Shown: positions 46,101 through 58,742 of the stretch, in pieces
Layout: each line of letters opens with the position of its first letter
How positions within the stretch are numbered: the first letter of the stretch is position 1
Source of the DNA: Caprella mutica
Taxonomy: Eukaryota > Arthropoda > Malacostraca > Amphipoda > Caprellidae
Direction: 5' to 3'
Assembly (NCBI GenBank): GCA_947561585.1
Contig: CANNZV010002487.1
Location: 32,132-96,131 of the forward strand
Length of the DNA: 64,000 bases
Position numbers and translations under genes: made by a program
Notes under the pieces: model-generated
Databases searched by the model: none
What the model saw: only the letters and a program-made list of their open reading frames with translations
Told to the model about the DNA's origin: nothing

Positions 46101-47242
46101 GACGACAATAAGAATTCTAAACTCTTAATTTTAGGTTTCCCTATGTCCAATACAGAGTAGTGATAAAAAAATATCGCAGATAAAATCTGTTTTTTTTTGA
46201 TGATATTTAGAGGTGACAAAAGTCAATTGAAAATATGTCTTTATAGACAAAAAAATCGAATATTCATAATATGCCAGTTTATTTTAAAATTTTCTTATGG
46301 AGCAGGATTATGTGTACACTTTACAATTAAATAATTAACACTTTAATCATAATTCCTGAAATACTTACGGAGATCGAAACACCCTCCATTGGATCGGCTG
46401 GCAGAAATAACCCATTCATAGTTTCTTCTTTTTGCTTAATAAGTTCTGTTGTGAATTATAGGCCAAGACACCGGTGGTCAATAGCCCTCCTTTTAAATAA
46501 ACCAAACCAGGCAATAAACTCAGGCCAAGCAACTCCTGTCCTGTGCAAAAACAAAACCGTCAAAAAACAGGAAACAAAAGGTCCAATTCTGTTTTATTTG
46601 GTTCAATACTTTTTGAGTAACATGCGAATAACAAGATTGCAAATAAAATAATAAAAAAAATCCTATGCTATTCATACAGGGGTAAATATTGTCGATCAAA
46701 ACAAAACCATTCACATTTTTGCGAAGATAATACATAAATAAATATATGCTAATCAAAATATAACCGCAATTTTGAGAAGATAATAACAAGAAGTACTTAG
46801 CTTTTGCAATAAATATGTTCAGTATTATTCATTGTTAATAATATATATAAAATCATTTATTGCTAACAAATTACATAGGTGTCTTTGACGGGTGGATTTA
46901 TAGAATGGGATTTTTGACCGAAATAGAGGGGGTTATAGCGTGTTTTTTTGCTTGTCCTAGAATTCAAAATTAATTCTAGTTGTCTCTACGAGCCAGTGCT
47001 GTAAGAGTATACACTGTAGTTACATAAACTTGGTCAATAGGTAAATTTTAAAATAAACAGGCATATTAGGAATACTCGTATTTTCTGTCTATGAAGATGA
47101 ATTTTCAATTGAATCTATAGATAGAGTTCGAATGACCTCGTATTTTGCATGGGTTAATCTTTCATGAGTAAGCAGTATGAAACAAATGGCTATTCGATAT
47201 AATCAATTTAAGAAATTCATTCCTATGTACTATTGTCACCCT
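46101..47242. other. 1.1 kb separating two parts of one minisatellite
   Basis: AT-rich sequence without clear ORF or terminal repeats. Because the same 20-bp unit flanks it on both sides, it may be an insertion, but I cannot find a target duplication. Confidence 0.4.
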
Positions 47243-47385
47243 ATAGCGTACAACGGCTTGACGATGTGTACAGCGGCCTCACGATATGTACAGCGGCTTG
47301 ATATTGCATACAGCGGCCTTAAAATGTGTACAACGGTCTGATAATGCGTACAGCGGCATGACGATGCGTATAATGGCCTGAACTA
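47243..47385 (+). repeat. 20-bp minisatellite, second part
   Basis: Seven units such as GCGTACAACGGCTTGACGAT and TGTACAGCGGCCTCACGATA, related to those at 45722-46100 but with ACAGCGGC common. Confidence 0.85.
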
Positions 47386-47790
47386 TTTTATTTTAAAGGC
47401 AGTTTAATTAATATTTTCTTAAATTTTAGATTGACTCGAAAAAATCTTTTCCGATAGGAGGTTTGAAAGAAGAAATTTCACTGTTACTTTTATTCAAACC
47501 TGAAATCATTGACAAAATATGAAAAATCATACATAATGTAACTTATCAAACCCGACCAAAATATTGACGAAACTAATTCCTAAATGCTCTCTATGAATAA
47601 ACTGATACAGTGACATTAAACTTAAGCTATTAATTAACGTACCAGAAAACAATTAACATCTATTAAATAATCTCTAATATTTATCTACAATTTCAATATT
47701 AATAATTATAATTAATTGCCTTTGAATAAATATTTAAAAAGATTGAAGTACTGTGGATTCATCAATTTGATATCTACTATCCATCTTAAA

Positions 47791-47965
47791 GTACGTTTTG
47801 GATGTAGCGATTGTTGCGATCATCGCTCAGCGATTATCTCTGAGCATCAGTTCAATGCTAATCCTATGGGACTGTTTTGCAACGAGCGATTATCGCTAAG
47901 CACTAGTTCAATGTATTCCTATGTTAGTGAGCGATTATTGCAACAATCGCTGCATTTAGAACGAA
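47791..47965. mobile_element. Hairpin element with iterated AGCGATT words
   Basis: The ends GTACGTTTTGGATGTAGCGA and the complement of CAATCGCTGCATTTAGAAC are inverted repeats. GCGATTGTTGC, AGCGATTAT and ATCGCT recur in both orientations. Between them lies ATTCCTATGTTA, the same core word as in the 1.7-12.8 kb families. Much richer in GC than the flanks. Confidence 0.6.
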
Positions 47966-48445
47966 CCTTTATTCTACATAAATCTGTGATCATTTCACCA
48001 AACGTTTTTAAAATTACTAAATTACGCAGTTTAACAATCTACTTCCTAATAGTGAGACAAAATAAGCTAGACTAGAACTTATACCGCTTTACACTCAACA
48101 AATACATTCATCTTCATTAAAATTAAATCTTTTCGGAGATGGAAAATATTTTCCGTCAAAAAATATCAATAATATGAATGTATTTCAAAAGACATTTGGG
48201 TGCAATTCAAATAAAAACGTGAATAATGATATACAAATTATTTCATCTAAATATTAGGATCCTGTAAATATTTTTCTAGCGCTATAACAATTGTAGTGGT
48301 CAATGAGAGGCGCGTGTCCTATCTAAAGTTTGATTCATATTCTGAATATTCCTGGATGCAGTGGTGCAATTGGACAGAAATGAGTAATTTTCAGTAGGTC
48401 CGTTTTCTGTAGGTCCGTCCAATAGCCAATATGTTCTTAATCTTA

Positions 48446-51400
48446 TCAGTTTTGTGCCACTTTAATATTTGACTGACGACTCTGGTGATCTCTCGGTCCA
48501 TCCAAAAGCCAAAATGTTGGTAAATTTCCCTTTCCCTGTAAATAGAAAAGACTTTGGTGTTATATTTGGACTCATGGCTCTGGTTTTAGTGTATTCAGTC
48601 TGCATCTGAAATTGTACCTTCACGTCTTGGTAACCTCTGAACTCAAAGACATAGCCACCCACAGCCTCCAGTAACTCTTTAGAAGAGTGGGTCACGTGAA
48701 CCTTCATGGCTGCAAAGAGAAAATATTATTGGTGTGCATCATTACAGAGCTAGGAACTAAGTGAATAGTCCAGGTCCGGATTTTATTTTATTAGAAGCAT
48801 TCCCTTGATGTTCATCTGACGTTAAAATCAGAACAGAAGACATGGTCAAGGTCAAGATCCTTGATCTTGGCAGAAGACCTGACTCCTTTTTCATCATTAC
48901 AATGTCCTTCATGAAGGGAACGTGAATATAAGGTGTACCTATTGATGTATCTTTACTCATTTTAATTGATGTAATTAGCAGTGAACTCTTAGCTACATTG
49001 CATAGTGAAATTATTATCTCAAAGATCCAACTCTCAGAATTATTTTTAGGGAATGAGATAACGAACGAATTACACATGCTTACTTTCCCCGGTAGATTCC
49101 ATTCTTGAAGCAACATTCACAGTGTCTCCAAAAAGACAATAACGTGGCATTTTAGTTCCAACAATTCCTAAGATAGAACAGGAAAATCAATTATTCAGAA
49201 CTATTTATTATAATCAATTGTATGATAAATCATTAATTTTTACCAGCAACACAAGGTCCTGAATTCATGCCAGATCTTATTTCAACAGGTTTCTCGGGAC
49301 GATGGGGAATCTTGAAGGCTTTAATTTTATCTACCAGATCCAAAGCAAGATCAGCAATTTCAGACACATGTCGAATGCCTGTAACGGAATTGTCTGCTTA
49401 TAATATTTTTTAATTGAACATTGATACTTAATTAGGCAAAGATTATATTCTGAAATTTACCGTTCGGATGCGGAAGACCTGACACTACCATATACGCATC
49501 ACCAATCGTCTCAACTTTATACACATCAAAATTCTCAATACGGGAATCAAACATGTTGTACAACGAGTTGAGGAACGCAACTACCTGAAATAAATACGGA
49601 GTTTTTGTTACAAATTATTGATATTGTGAAGGTAAATACAATATAGATAGTTTTAATAATTCAGGGACCTGTAGAGGAGTAGATTCGGAAGCTAACTTTG
49701 TGAAGCCAACGATGTCGCAGAAGTACACCGTGACACAGCGGTAGCTCTCAGCAGGTACGGATTTTCTGTCTCTCAGCTGAATGGCCACTGGTTCCGGCAA
49801 CATTTGGTAGATGAGGCGGTCTGATCGGTGTTTTTCCCTTCTCAATTCTCTGGTTCTACTACTCAAACTAGCGGCGTAGAGCTATCAACAATCAAAAGTT
49901 CGACTTAGGTTCTGGTTTTTTAAATTCCACCTACTGCTTATAAATAGCAAATACTGTAAATTTATAAATAATTCAATTTGGACTGTAGGGTATAGTAAGA
50001 GTTGTTTTGTTTAGATATTCCTTAAGTAGTTAGCACCTGAAGTCCAATTTACCAAAGAAAATTGTGAAGTTGTAAACTTGTTGACTAGTATTTTAAGTCC
50101 AGTTTTTCTCTCAAATTAACACCACTAACCACTCTTCTTCAAACATTTTATTTGTCATTATTAATGAATAATTAGGTGTTTATATAAATAGTTACTGCAT
50201 ACTATAATTTTATTCTCACTTGAATGGTGTTGGTGGCATGTCTTGTGAAGAAAATGATCACAGGAGATATAAGAAGAACTATCATCAGAAGCAAAACTGA
50301 GAGTGAAGATTGGGTGTCGGCACGAGTTACCTCCGAGTTCATGAACTTCCTGTTAAAACATTTTGAACACGTTATAGAGATTATTTGTTATTATTAATAA
50401 ATAAAAAAAACAATTTATCCATATTGAAAAGTTCATCTAATTAATGAACAGATAGAATAGACGAAAATTCTACGACTAACCTTATCATGGTAAGGATACT
50501 CTCCTGAAGATTTCTCAGTTCATCTGTGAGACTAACCATCATGTAGTAGTACTCATCAGCAACACTCAAACTGACTTCTCTCTCTAAATTTTTCTTGATT
50601 AAACGACGCCTGGATGACATATTTTAAGACATGAATATTCAGGATGGTGCATTGGATATAGTGCAATCCTAAAGATAATAATTCACTCCTTACCATGTGG
50701 AGATATTTTGAAACTCCGAATCACTGAGGGTGGTAAGTGAGTTGACAGCATCTCTTATCACTGGTACAAAATCAGTTGTCTGGTTAAGAGATTTCCATGC
50801 AAGAGCGTCGTAAGTCAAGTAATTAACAAATCTTTCGGCGTTTAAAGTTCCTCTCCCAAAATAATTCAATCCTTCAACCGTTGATATTCCAAAGAACTCA
50901 ACAGATCTGATCAAATCCTTGTAAGACAGCAGTAATCTGGCGATGAAATATGGCGATGAATTATATTCTTTTTACTAAATACAATAATAATATTAAGATA
51001 TTTAACGCAATACCTACTTCCAAATTGATGAAATGTCTGCATCTTTAATCCGTTGAATCATTGCATCCATAATGTAATAATTTATAGAAGTGTACCAATT
51101 CATTTTAGCTTGCACGGAATCCCCTTCTCCTTGGTAATTCGGATTGACAGATTCTCTGAAATCGAACATTTGACATGAAATTAAAACTTATAAATTTTAG
51201 TGAGAATTAAATATTCTATCATCGTCGTAAGAAACCTCAGGTCTTCCAATTTGATTTGAAAGCGAAGTTTTGAATTCAAAATTTGGAAGCTTGTTTCTGT
51301 AAACTCTGGCCAAGTATGAACCTCTTCTAAGACATGGTCAGTACTTGCAAAGGTCTCAGATAAACTCGTTCTGAAATAAAGCAAAAATATAACTTATCTA

Positions 51401-52302
51401 TCAGATTGGGTAAATTTATTATCCATAGTTTTAGTTAGTCTCAAAACCAAAACCTCAGTCTTGTTCCATTTGAGAAAATGTAATAGGCTACTTCAGCTCT
51501 TTCGACTTGCAGGGCAGTTAGAAGAAGGCCCATTTCTACGGTACCGTCAACCTGGTTGGGAATTCAAAATTAATAATGAATAAATTGGTGAATGAGGATT
51601 TATGTGAAATGAATCTCTAAGTACCTGTCTTCGTAATTCCTTCATTTCAGACTGATAAATGATAATATTCATCATAGACCAACAATTCTGAGCGATTAAA
51701 GCAGCTATTGGAACGAATGGCAATAACAGCATCTGACTTTGATGCCATCGTTTGCCAGATCCGCTTACTGGGTTGAAAGAGCAGCATCCTGTACGCACTG
51801 AGACCACAGTTGAATCATCACATGAGCCACCTGATGGCTCACTTAAACCTTCGACGTCCATGCCCTGAAACATTTTTTAAATGAAGTAAACTATTTCATT
51901 TGAGAATTGTAGTTCAATTATTTCAAGACACCTTACCAAGTAATCCGGTTGTTGATGTTGTTGATTTTTTTGCGGACTGAAAATGAATTTTAATAGTATC
52001 TATAATTTTCCAATTTACATACACTTTGATTTCAACAATTTTGCCGAATCTTACGTGTTCGTCGTCATTTTTGAGGGAGTTGGAGAATTCGATCGTGAAA
52101 TTTGATGCTGGAAAGACTCCTTCAGTTGATTTGTTTTAGTTATAGTGGCCTGCAAATATCCAATAATATCAAAGTGTAAAGTTCTAGTCTATTTCTGACA
52201 TCAATTCACTCATCTTGACTAAGAGCTAACTTAACTAGCTGGAGTAATTACTTGAAGAATCCCTGAGGTAGTGACATGTCGCAAGACACTTCCATGCCAC
52301 AT
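48446..52302 (-). CDS. Membrane guanylate cyclase with NIT-like sensor, copy 1
   Basis: Sixteen exons: 52302-52252, 52149-52055, 51976-51937, 51864-51625, 51551-51454, 51370-51236, 51155-51018, 50936-50694, 50609-50481, 50349-50220, 49881-49669, 49584-49461, 49378-49244, 49167-49084, 48709-48618, 48535-48446. All phases fit; 678 residues. A Gln-rich cytosolic start leads to a membrane helix (about 107-127), a helical extracellular NIT-like region (about 135-400, [13 protein letters not shown]), a second helix (about 407-426), a coiled linker, and a class III cyclase domain. Metal aspartates are D489 (YFCDIVGF) and D533 (ETIGD); E529 and the Cys of YCLFGD specify GTP; NVASR holds the catalytic Asn and Arg. 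It makes cGMP as a dimer. NIT sensing of nitrate or nitrite is known in bacteria and NIT-bearing cyclases in some invertebrates; the ligand here is unknown. The first two exons are less certain. Confidence 0.9.
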
Positions 52303-53202
52303 TTAGACGGTCACTGGTCCCATTCTTCGTGACAACCCTACTGTCATCGAGAGACTTCAAATTTCGATGATTACTACTCACACTAAGCTTCATTATTGAC
52401 TTTTTGATTGAACGATAAGCTTCTTACAGATTTTAAAAGAGATTGTTGATCAATTCTCTAAATCTCTTAAACCTATTATCGGAAACTTATTATAGGATCC
52501 AACTACGATAAATGTCTAAATGATAAGGAATCGACGGATAATTTTCATATTTCAGGGTATACGTTTGAATTTTCATAGATAAATAGATAAAAAAATTGAA
52601 ATGTAAGGTTTTTAGATATTATCACTTTATTCCTTCCCATTTCGGATAATGAAAAATTCAAATTTTAAATTTTTGAATTAACGGTATTTTCAAATCCCCA
52701 TGTACTCACCTCGAAAATATTTCATACTCCAATAAAAGCGAAAACTGACAATTATAAGTTAGTGAAGCTCTTTTTTTCCCCCGAAATGCGTCGTTAAATT
52801 TTGAGAATAAATTTAATTTATCAGCAAAATCACCCCACATAATATTAATCAATTGCTAAATTAATGAAAATTTTGAAGTAGCGAAGAGAAAAACAACACT
52901 CATCAATGATGAGATATATTTAGTTGTACAACTTCATTTTCAACCTCTACTTCCGCTAGTATCAGAAAATAATTCAAAAAGACCAATTATATGTGATTAC
53001 TAAAATTCATTCAAAAATACAAATAACTATTTGCAAGCTGAAACTATAGATAAAGTTATTCTAGTAGCTCTCAAATAGAGAGAGAGGACTTCTTATTTGG
53101 ATAATCTGTTTCGAATAAATTAAATTGACAAGAACAGAAATAACAAACAATTAATATTCTATACTTTTGATGTCTAAAATATATACAGACAACTTTTTGC
53201 CA
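52303..53202. other. 5' flank of cyclase copy 1
   Basis: AT-rich. It should contain the promoter and 5' UTR of the minus-strand cyclase, but I cannot name a core element. No ORF. Confidence 0.35.
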
Positions 53203-54375
53203 CAGGTAACGGTGTGCAGACGTTTCGTCGACAGACGTTTCGCCGACAGACGTATCGTCGACAGACGTTTCGTCGACAAGACGTTTCGTCGACAGGACTT
53301 TTCGTCGACAAATTTACGTAAATGGGATATTAACCATTTCTAATGTTACAAAACATGTACTTTTACAGAATAATGATCAAAATACAAAATGGAATGATGG
53401 TCATGATGAAAACTATTAAATATATTTAAATCGTTTTCCTACTTTAATATTAAACCAAAACTACTCAATGATAACAAATTATTTTAATGTAATTCAATAC
53501 TTTTAGGTCGAGTTACGTTTGTGATATTTAAAATTTACAACAATTTCCTCTCAATAATTTACGTTTCATAATAATAAGATTTATATCGTCGGATTTGTCA
53601 TTGACAAGCCATTATCAGTAGGTAAATGCCCACTGTTCGGCTACTGCGAGTGTTCGGCAAAGTGATAATCCTAGATTGAATTGCATGATTTTATAAAAAT
53701 TTAACTCGCCGTTGAAGGTTTATAGATATTTCAGTTTTTTTTTACCAAAAAATGATTCTTAAGAAACAAGTAGTTGGCTTAAAATAGAAAATGAAACGAC
53801 ATCCCATTTTCATATTTTGATCATGTAAGAAACAAATATTAAAAATCCTCTCTGAGAAAAATATGAGTTTATTACATAATATTGTAGAACTAGGGTATCA
53901 TTATCAATATTCTCAAAGTACTCGAGAGTCGAAAAGACACCTTTACCCGAGCCAACACGGCAAGATTCGAGAGGCAGTTGTGACACTTGAGGCTTCTTAT
54001 AGACAAAGAATTAATTTAAAAAATGCTCTTTGTGTTTTAATTTAGTCCTTTAGTTTACAATGATTTCATTATTTGGTACGATATAAATTGTCTTGCATAT
54101 ACAATTTTTCAAATTACTTTAAAATAATTTTGTATTATCGAGTAGTTCTGGTTTAGTACCTATTAAAGTAGAAAAACGATATAAATATATTTTCCCTACC
54201 ATTATTCTATTTTGTAATTTGATCGTTTGATACATTATTCTGTTAAAGTACATGTTTTGTAATATTAGAAATTGTTAATATCCCATTTACGAAAATTTGT
54301 CGACGAAACGTCTTGTCGACGAAACGTCTGTCGGCGAAACATCTGTCGACGAAACGTCTGTCAACCCAGGTAACG
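53203..54375. mobile_element. Mutator-like non-autonomous element with 9-bp duplications
   Basis: The flanks are CAGGTAACG on both sides (53203-53211 and 54367-54375), an exact 9-bp duplication as made by Mutator-type transposases. The element, 53212-54366, has arms of about 110 bp, each built of five or six tandem copies of a 15-bp word (CAGACGTTTCGTCGA), followed by TTTACGTAAATGGGATATTA on the left and its complement on the right. The interior is AT-rich and codes for nothing recognisable. Confidence 0.75.
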
Positions 54376-54409
54376 AGTGTGAAAAAAAGCCATCATTAAG
54401 CACCAATTA

Positions 54410-54589
54410 GGGTACGTTACGAATAATCGGACTGTTTCAAATTTTCGATCAAATAAGGAAAAAGTATATATTTAATATTTTATTACATTTGTTAAATATT
54501 CTTTTGATATAAAAATATTGAAGAATATTAGATATTCTTTTCTTATTTGATATAAGATGTAGAGCCATCCGCTGGTTCAGAGCTTACCC
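54410..54589. mobile_element. Diverged GGGTAAGTTACG MITE
   Basis: Starts TA, GGGTACGTTACGAATAATCG and ends AGAGCTTACCC, TA. Only the outer ten bases and the left arm match the group well. Confidence 0.5.
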
Positions 54590-54711
54590 TATTCTAATTG
54601 GACATTTTGTTACTCCTGATAGCCTGAGAGGAGTACCAAAAAAATCATTCGGGAGAAGATTGATGAGAATTGAATTAATAAACGTAGTACTTTTCTCAGG
54701 TACCTCAAATA

Positions 54712-56398
54712 AAAAGACACGGTCACTACGCCTGAATTTTGTTGGGGCGTTCCTTGAACGGTGAAAAATTTCTTCACTGCTCATTACCGTTCACCAGAAG
54801 CTGTTCCTCGTTATAGCACCTGCAAAGTTCACCACTGCTCCATCAACGCTTAATCAAAGTTTGACACAGCTAGATCCAAGTTCGTGGACGTTCGTGTCAC
54901 CACTAAACTAACGCTCGCTACCCTTAACCCAACGTAGGCTTCAGCGGTGCAGCGTTATGACAACGCCCATTTTTCTTTTCTTTTTCCGATTTTGTACATT
55001 TTTTTCCGTGCACAAAATAGGGAAAAAATCGAAAACACGTTCATTGCTGTAGCGATGCACCTCTAAAGTCGGCGTTGCTAAAGTTAGTTTAGCGGTATGG
55101 AGTAATGTAAACTCCATAGTATCGCGAAACCAAAGCTCATCACCGTAATGGATCGCTGCTTTAACGTCAGACACCGTTCCAGCAATCCCGTGTTCACCTG
55201 TAAAATTGTTTCAACTGCTCCACTAAACTGTGTGCAACGATTAATCACCGCCTGGGCAAAGCTGATGAAGCAGCGGTGGTACAGTATTCAAAATTTCTGC
55301 GTTAGTTCAGCGGACCCAAAATGTCCACGTACTTGCGCCTAGTCCGACTCTAGCGGTACCAAACTTTGTCTGGGCGTTGTCGGAGCAATGGTGAAAATTT
55401 CCTGCTCCTCACCGCTCGGAATATATTGTGCAGCTCAATACTTTCGGAGCGGTAGGAGGCATCAAAAGATGTGGTCAAGCGTATACGGCGTTGTCTGAAT
55501 GGGGGCCAACTTCTGATGAATGGTAACCTGCGGCGATGAATTTTTCACACAGCTTTAAGCGGAATACCGCTAAACTAACTTCAAACACCAACCAATCCAA
55601 CGTTCGCGTTACTGCTAAACCCAAGCTCACTATCGCTAAAGCCCGTATTACACTATGGCGCTCGCCATAGCGGTGTCGTCTCTCTCTACAGATATGGCGC
55701 TCACCATTATCAAAATTGCTATTACACTAGACGAGTCGATATGGCGGTGATCGTGCATTGAAACTTAAGGAAAATTGAAAAATTTAATATGAAATGAATC
55801 GTACCAATAAAATTCGATGCTATCACGAATATATATTCAGTTAATTATCTTTTTGATAGTTGTGTGAAACAATTCCAAGCGTATATATTAAAAAGTTTAA
55901 TTCCATTGAATGTATGGCAACACTGGACACTGCACAAAAGCGTTCATTCCTTTTTTGTATCGCGCAGTAGCCGTACAAAGTCTTAAATAACTTTAAAAAT
56001 GAAACTAAATACTTTTTCCACTACTTTAAATCTCTTTAGCAGGTTTCAGTGATAATTTCATCACCTCTAAAACGGTGGCGGTGTTGGTTCTATCGCGCAG
56101 TGAGCGATCACAATTTCGTGGTGCTCGCCAAGACATTTTTCGCTATTAGAGAGAAAAGGGGCGGAGTTAGAGAGAAAAATAACAAAATTGTGGCGACCGC
56201 CATAGCGAGCGCCACAGTGTAATACGGGCTTAAGCCAACGCTATAGCAATGCCAACTTAAGCAGCGTACTCCTTTGGCAAAGCTCCTGTTTTCAATTTTT
56301 TCCCTTTTGTGCTCAGTGATGAGCGTTTTCGAAATTCAATCCACTCTACTTACCGTTCAAGAAACGCTTCAACAAAGTTGGACAGTGTGACCGGGGCT
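54712..56398. mobile_element. PIF/Harbinger-like element with nested copy
   Basis: AGACACGGTCACTACGCC on the left and the complement of AGTGTGACCGGGGCT on the right, then GTTGGGGCGTTCCTTGAACG against GTTGAAGCGTTTCTTGAACG, form a terminal inverted repeat of about 45 bp. The right flank is TTA. AGCGGT, CCGCTAAACTAAC and similar words recur throughout, and the interior repeats a terminal-like segment near 55355-55420. A second element (55640-56230) is inserted inside. No intact ORF. Confidence 0.6.
55640..56230. mobile_element. PIF/Harbinger-like MITE, TAA target site
   Basis: The ends AGCCCGTATTACACTATGGC and the complement of CGCCACAGTGTAATACGGGC form a clear inverted repeat. Both flanks are TAA (55637-55639 and 56231-56233), matching the 3-bp TWA target of the PIF/Harbinger superfamily. 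TGGCG and AGCGCC words recur near both ends. Confidence 0.78.
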
Positions 56399-56399
56399 T

Positions 56400-58742
56400 T
56401 AGAAAACTTCTTGTGGATCTAATTTTAGATTTCATAAGAATATATCAACTAAAAATTGGTGTGATTGAATTTGGTGAAAACTGAAAACACAGATAGATTA
56501 AACTCAGTCGAGACTTGATTTAGTGCTCAAAAATATCTACGAATGGTGGATATACCAGCTGCAATGTGAATAAGATATAAAAATAATATATATTGTAGGG
56601 AGTTATTAGAATATTGTGGGAGTTTCGAGATGCAAGGTCAGTGATGAGCACTTTTCTATTTGTAATAATTTTTTTTCAATTTTGTAATAAGTTTTTTCAA
56701 TTTTGTAATAATTTTTTTTTTAATTTTGTAATAAGTGATAAGATAAGATTTAAATTGGCAGAGTTTCAATTTCTAAATTAGAAGATCATAAAAATGTGAA
56801 TAATAATTTTCGAGAAGTATGAAAGAATTGCATCTTCCTTTTAAAGTTTGTGTGTTGCTCCATTCTCGTATAGCGTTAACGTAAACCCAAACAATGGGTA
56901 ATTATTAACTATAAGGCAGTGTCAAATGTGTTGAAACAAGCTAAAGAAACTAAATTTGATTGCAACTTAACTATAAGTATTGTTTAGAAAGTGCATTCAT
57001 AGAAGAGAAAAGTTTATCGGTGTGTTGGGATCTGAAAATATCCTTAAAAATTTAGAGAATCATAAAATGTGTGATATTGTTTATAATTTGAGATGAATTG
57101 CAAACTACACTTTTTCATGCTTAATAAACTTCTTGGTAGAAAGTATTAACCCTAATGAGTTTGGCTATCAGAATGTATGGGAATGTTTGACTATGTGTTT
57201 AAAAACACATGTCTTATTTATAAACCAACGGTAGTGTGTTTTTAACAAGTTGATAGTATATATACTAAACTAATGTGTATCAAATTTAATGTAAAATATT
57301 TAATATATAAGGATAAATAAATACATAGGTATAACTTATACGAGACATTGGCAACTGAGAGAACAAAGCTGTGATTGGGTGGAATGTGACCCCATCACAG
57401 ATCGCGTATGTGTACTGCATGAAAACGTGGACTGTGTGGTGCGCTTAGAGGCTACTAGGTTTTATTTCTACGTTGCCACACGCCACCAAATTACAATTTA
57501 TGATATTAACGCTGTTTTACGCCGATACGTAAATATTTTTTAACTTTTAAATGTAGTAACAAAATCAAGAAATGCCGATGAACTTAAAGGAATGACATAA
57601 AAGATATAAAGTAATTTAAAAAGGATTTGCTTAGAAAGCATACGTCAAAATCATTAGGTTTAAGGCACGATTTCATTATGATTGTCTAATCATTTAATTC
57701 AATGTGGTTACAAAATGCCTTGATGATTTATTTAACGAAGTTCGGACCACATGAGCAAAATCCCAATGAAAGAAAATGTGCAAATTCGGTTACAAAAAGT
57801 GTTGCTGCAAATATCGCAACAGGAATTCATCAACAAGAAATGGACAAATAAATATGCATAAGATTAGCATATTGATTCACCATTTGACACAAGAAATATT
57901 CTCGCTTTCAGCTCATATTCACTGAATCGCGCTATTCATTTTAGCAATCAGAATAAAGGTGAGTTAAGCAGTTTGAGGTTCTCTGCCTTCCATTGAGAAA
58001 GTTGAAGATGGATCACTGAGAAAATAATAATTTCTATTCAAGAGGGTTATCAAAGTATTAACGTTGACGGTTTTTAATATTTGAGCTCTCGTTGGTATTC
58101 CTAAATAACTCTCTTGATAATACGGAAAATCCATTTAATATGAATATTTTTGATCCAATTTCTTGTGATATGCTCTTATACACCAGTTGAAAATCTTGAT
58201 AGTTTCTCTATATTTTTTCTGGTTTAGAAAAGTTCTACATAGTCTGAAAATTTCTTACTGAACTAATAGCTAATACTTAAACGAACAATTATGATTCAAC
58301 AGACCTCATAGTTAAATATCTACATATATTAAAAAAGATTAATGCAAATATAATGTGATCAGTGTTCACAAATCTGACATAAGGATCGATAGTGCTGAGA
58401 TTATATGTCGCTATATATCCAATCAAGATTTCTAAGCTATAACCTTGAGAGAGGATTTTATAAACTTGCAACAGGTTAGAAAAGGTAATTTGACATCACT
58501 TCTATTTCTATTGTCTTAGAGTTTGGTTCATAAAATATTTATGTTATGAACACAACACATTATATTTGGTGAGAATTCTAAATTATGAAAAATGGAATGT
58601 GTATAAAGACGAAAAATGGAATATTTTTGTAATTCGTGTTCTTATTACAGATATTTCCTACGAGGGAATCCAATTAATTCTCATGTCTTAGGTACCAAAG
58701 ACTCAATTTGAATTGACGAATTGGATCTTCAAATTGTCAAAT
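56400..58742. other. Intergenic 5' side of cyclase copy 2
   Basis: Includes short repeats of TTCAATTTTGTAATAA at 56650-56735. At 57355-57490 a less AT-rich patch appears without a recognisable product. The last few hundred bases should include the promoter and any 5' UTR exon of cyclase copy 2; an acceptor-like TGTCTTAG at 58682-58689 suggests a possible longer coding 5' end. Confidence 0.4.

Noticed and set aside
48446..48707. Apparent frameshift in the last exon of cyclase copy 1
   Set aside because: Reading through the intron suggested a shift, but with the acceptor at TTTACAG (before 48535) the frame [14 protein letters not shown] matches copy 2 exactly.
57355..57490. Less AT-rich patch considered as a tRNA or snRNA
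   Set aside because: I could not fold a cloverleaf or find conserved A and B boxes or an Sm site by eye.
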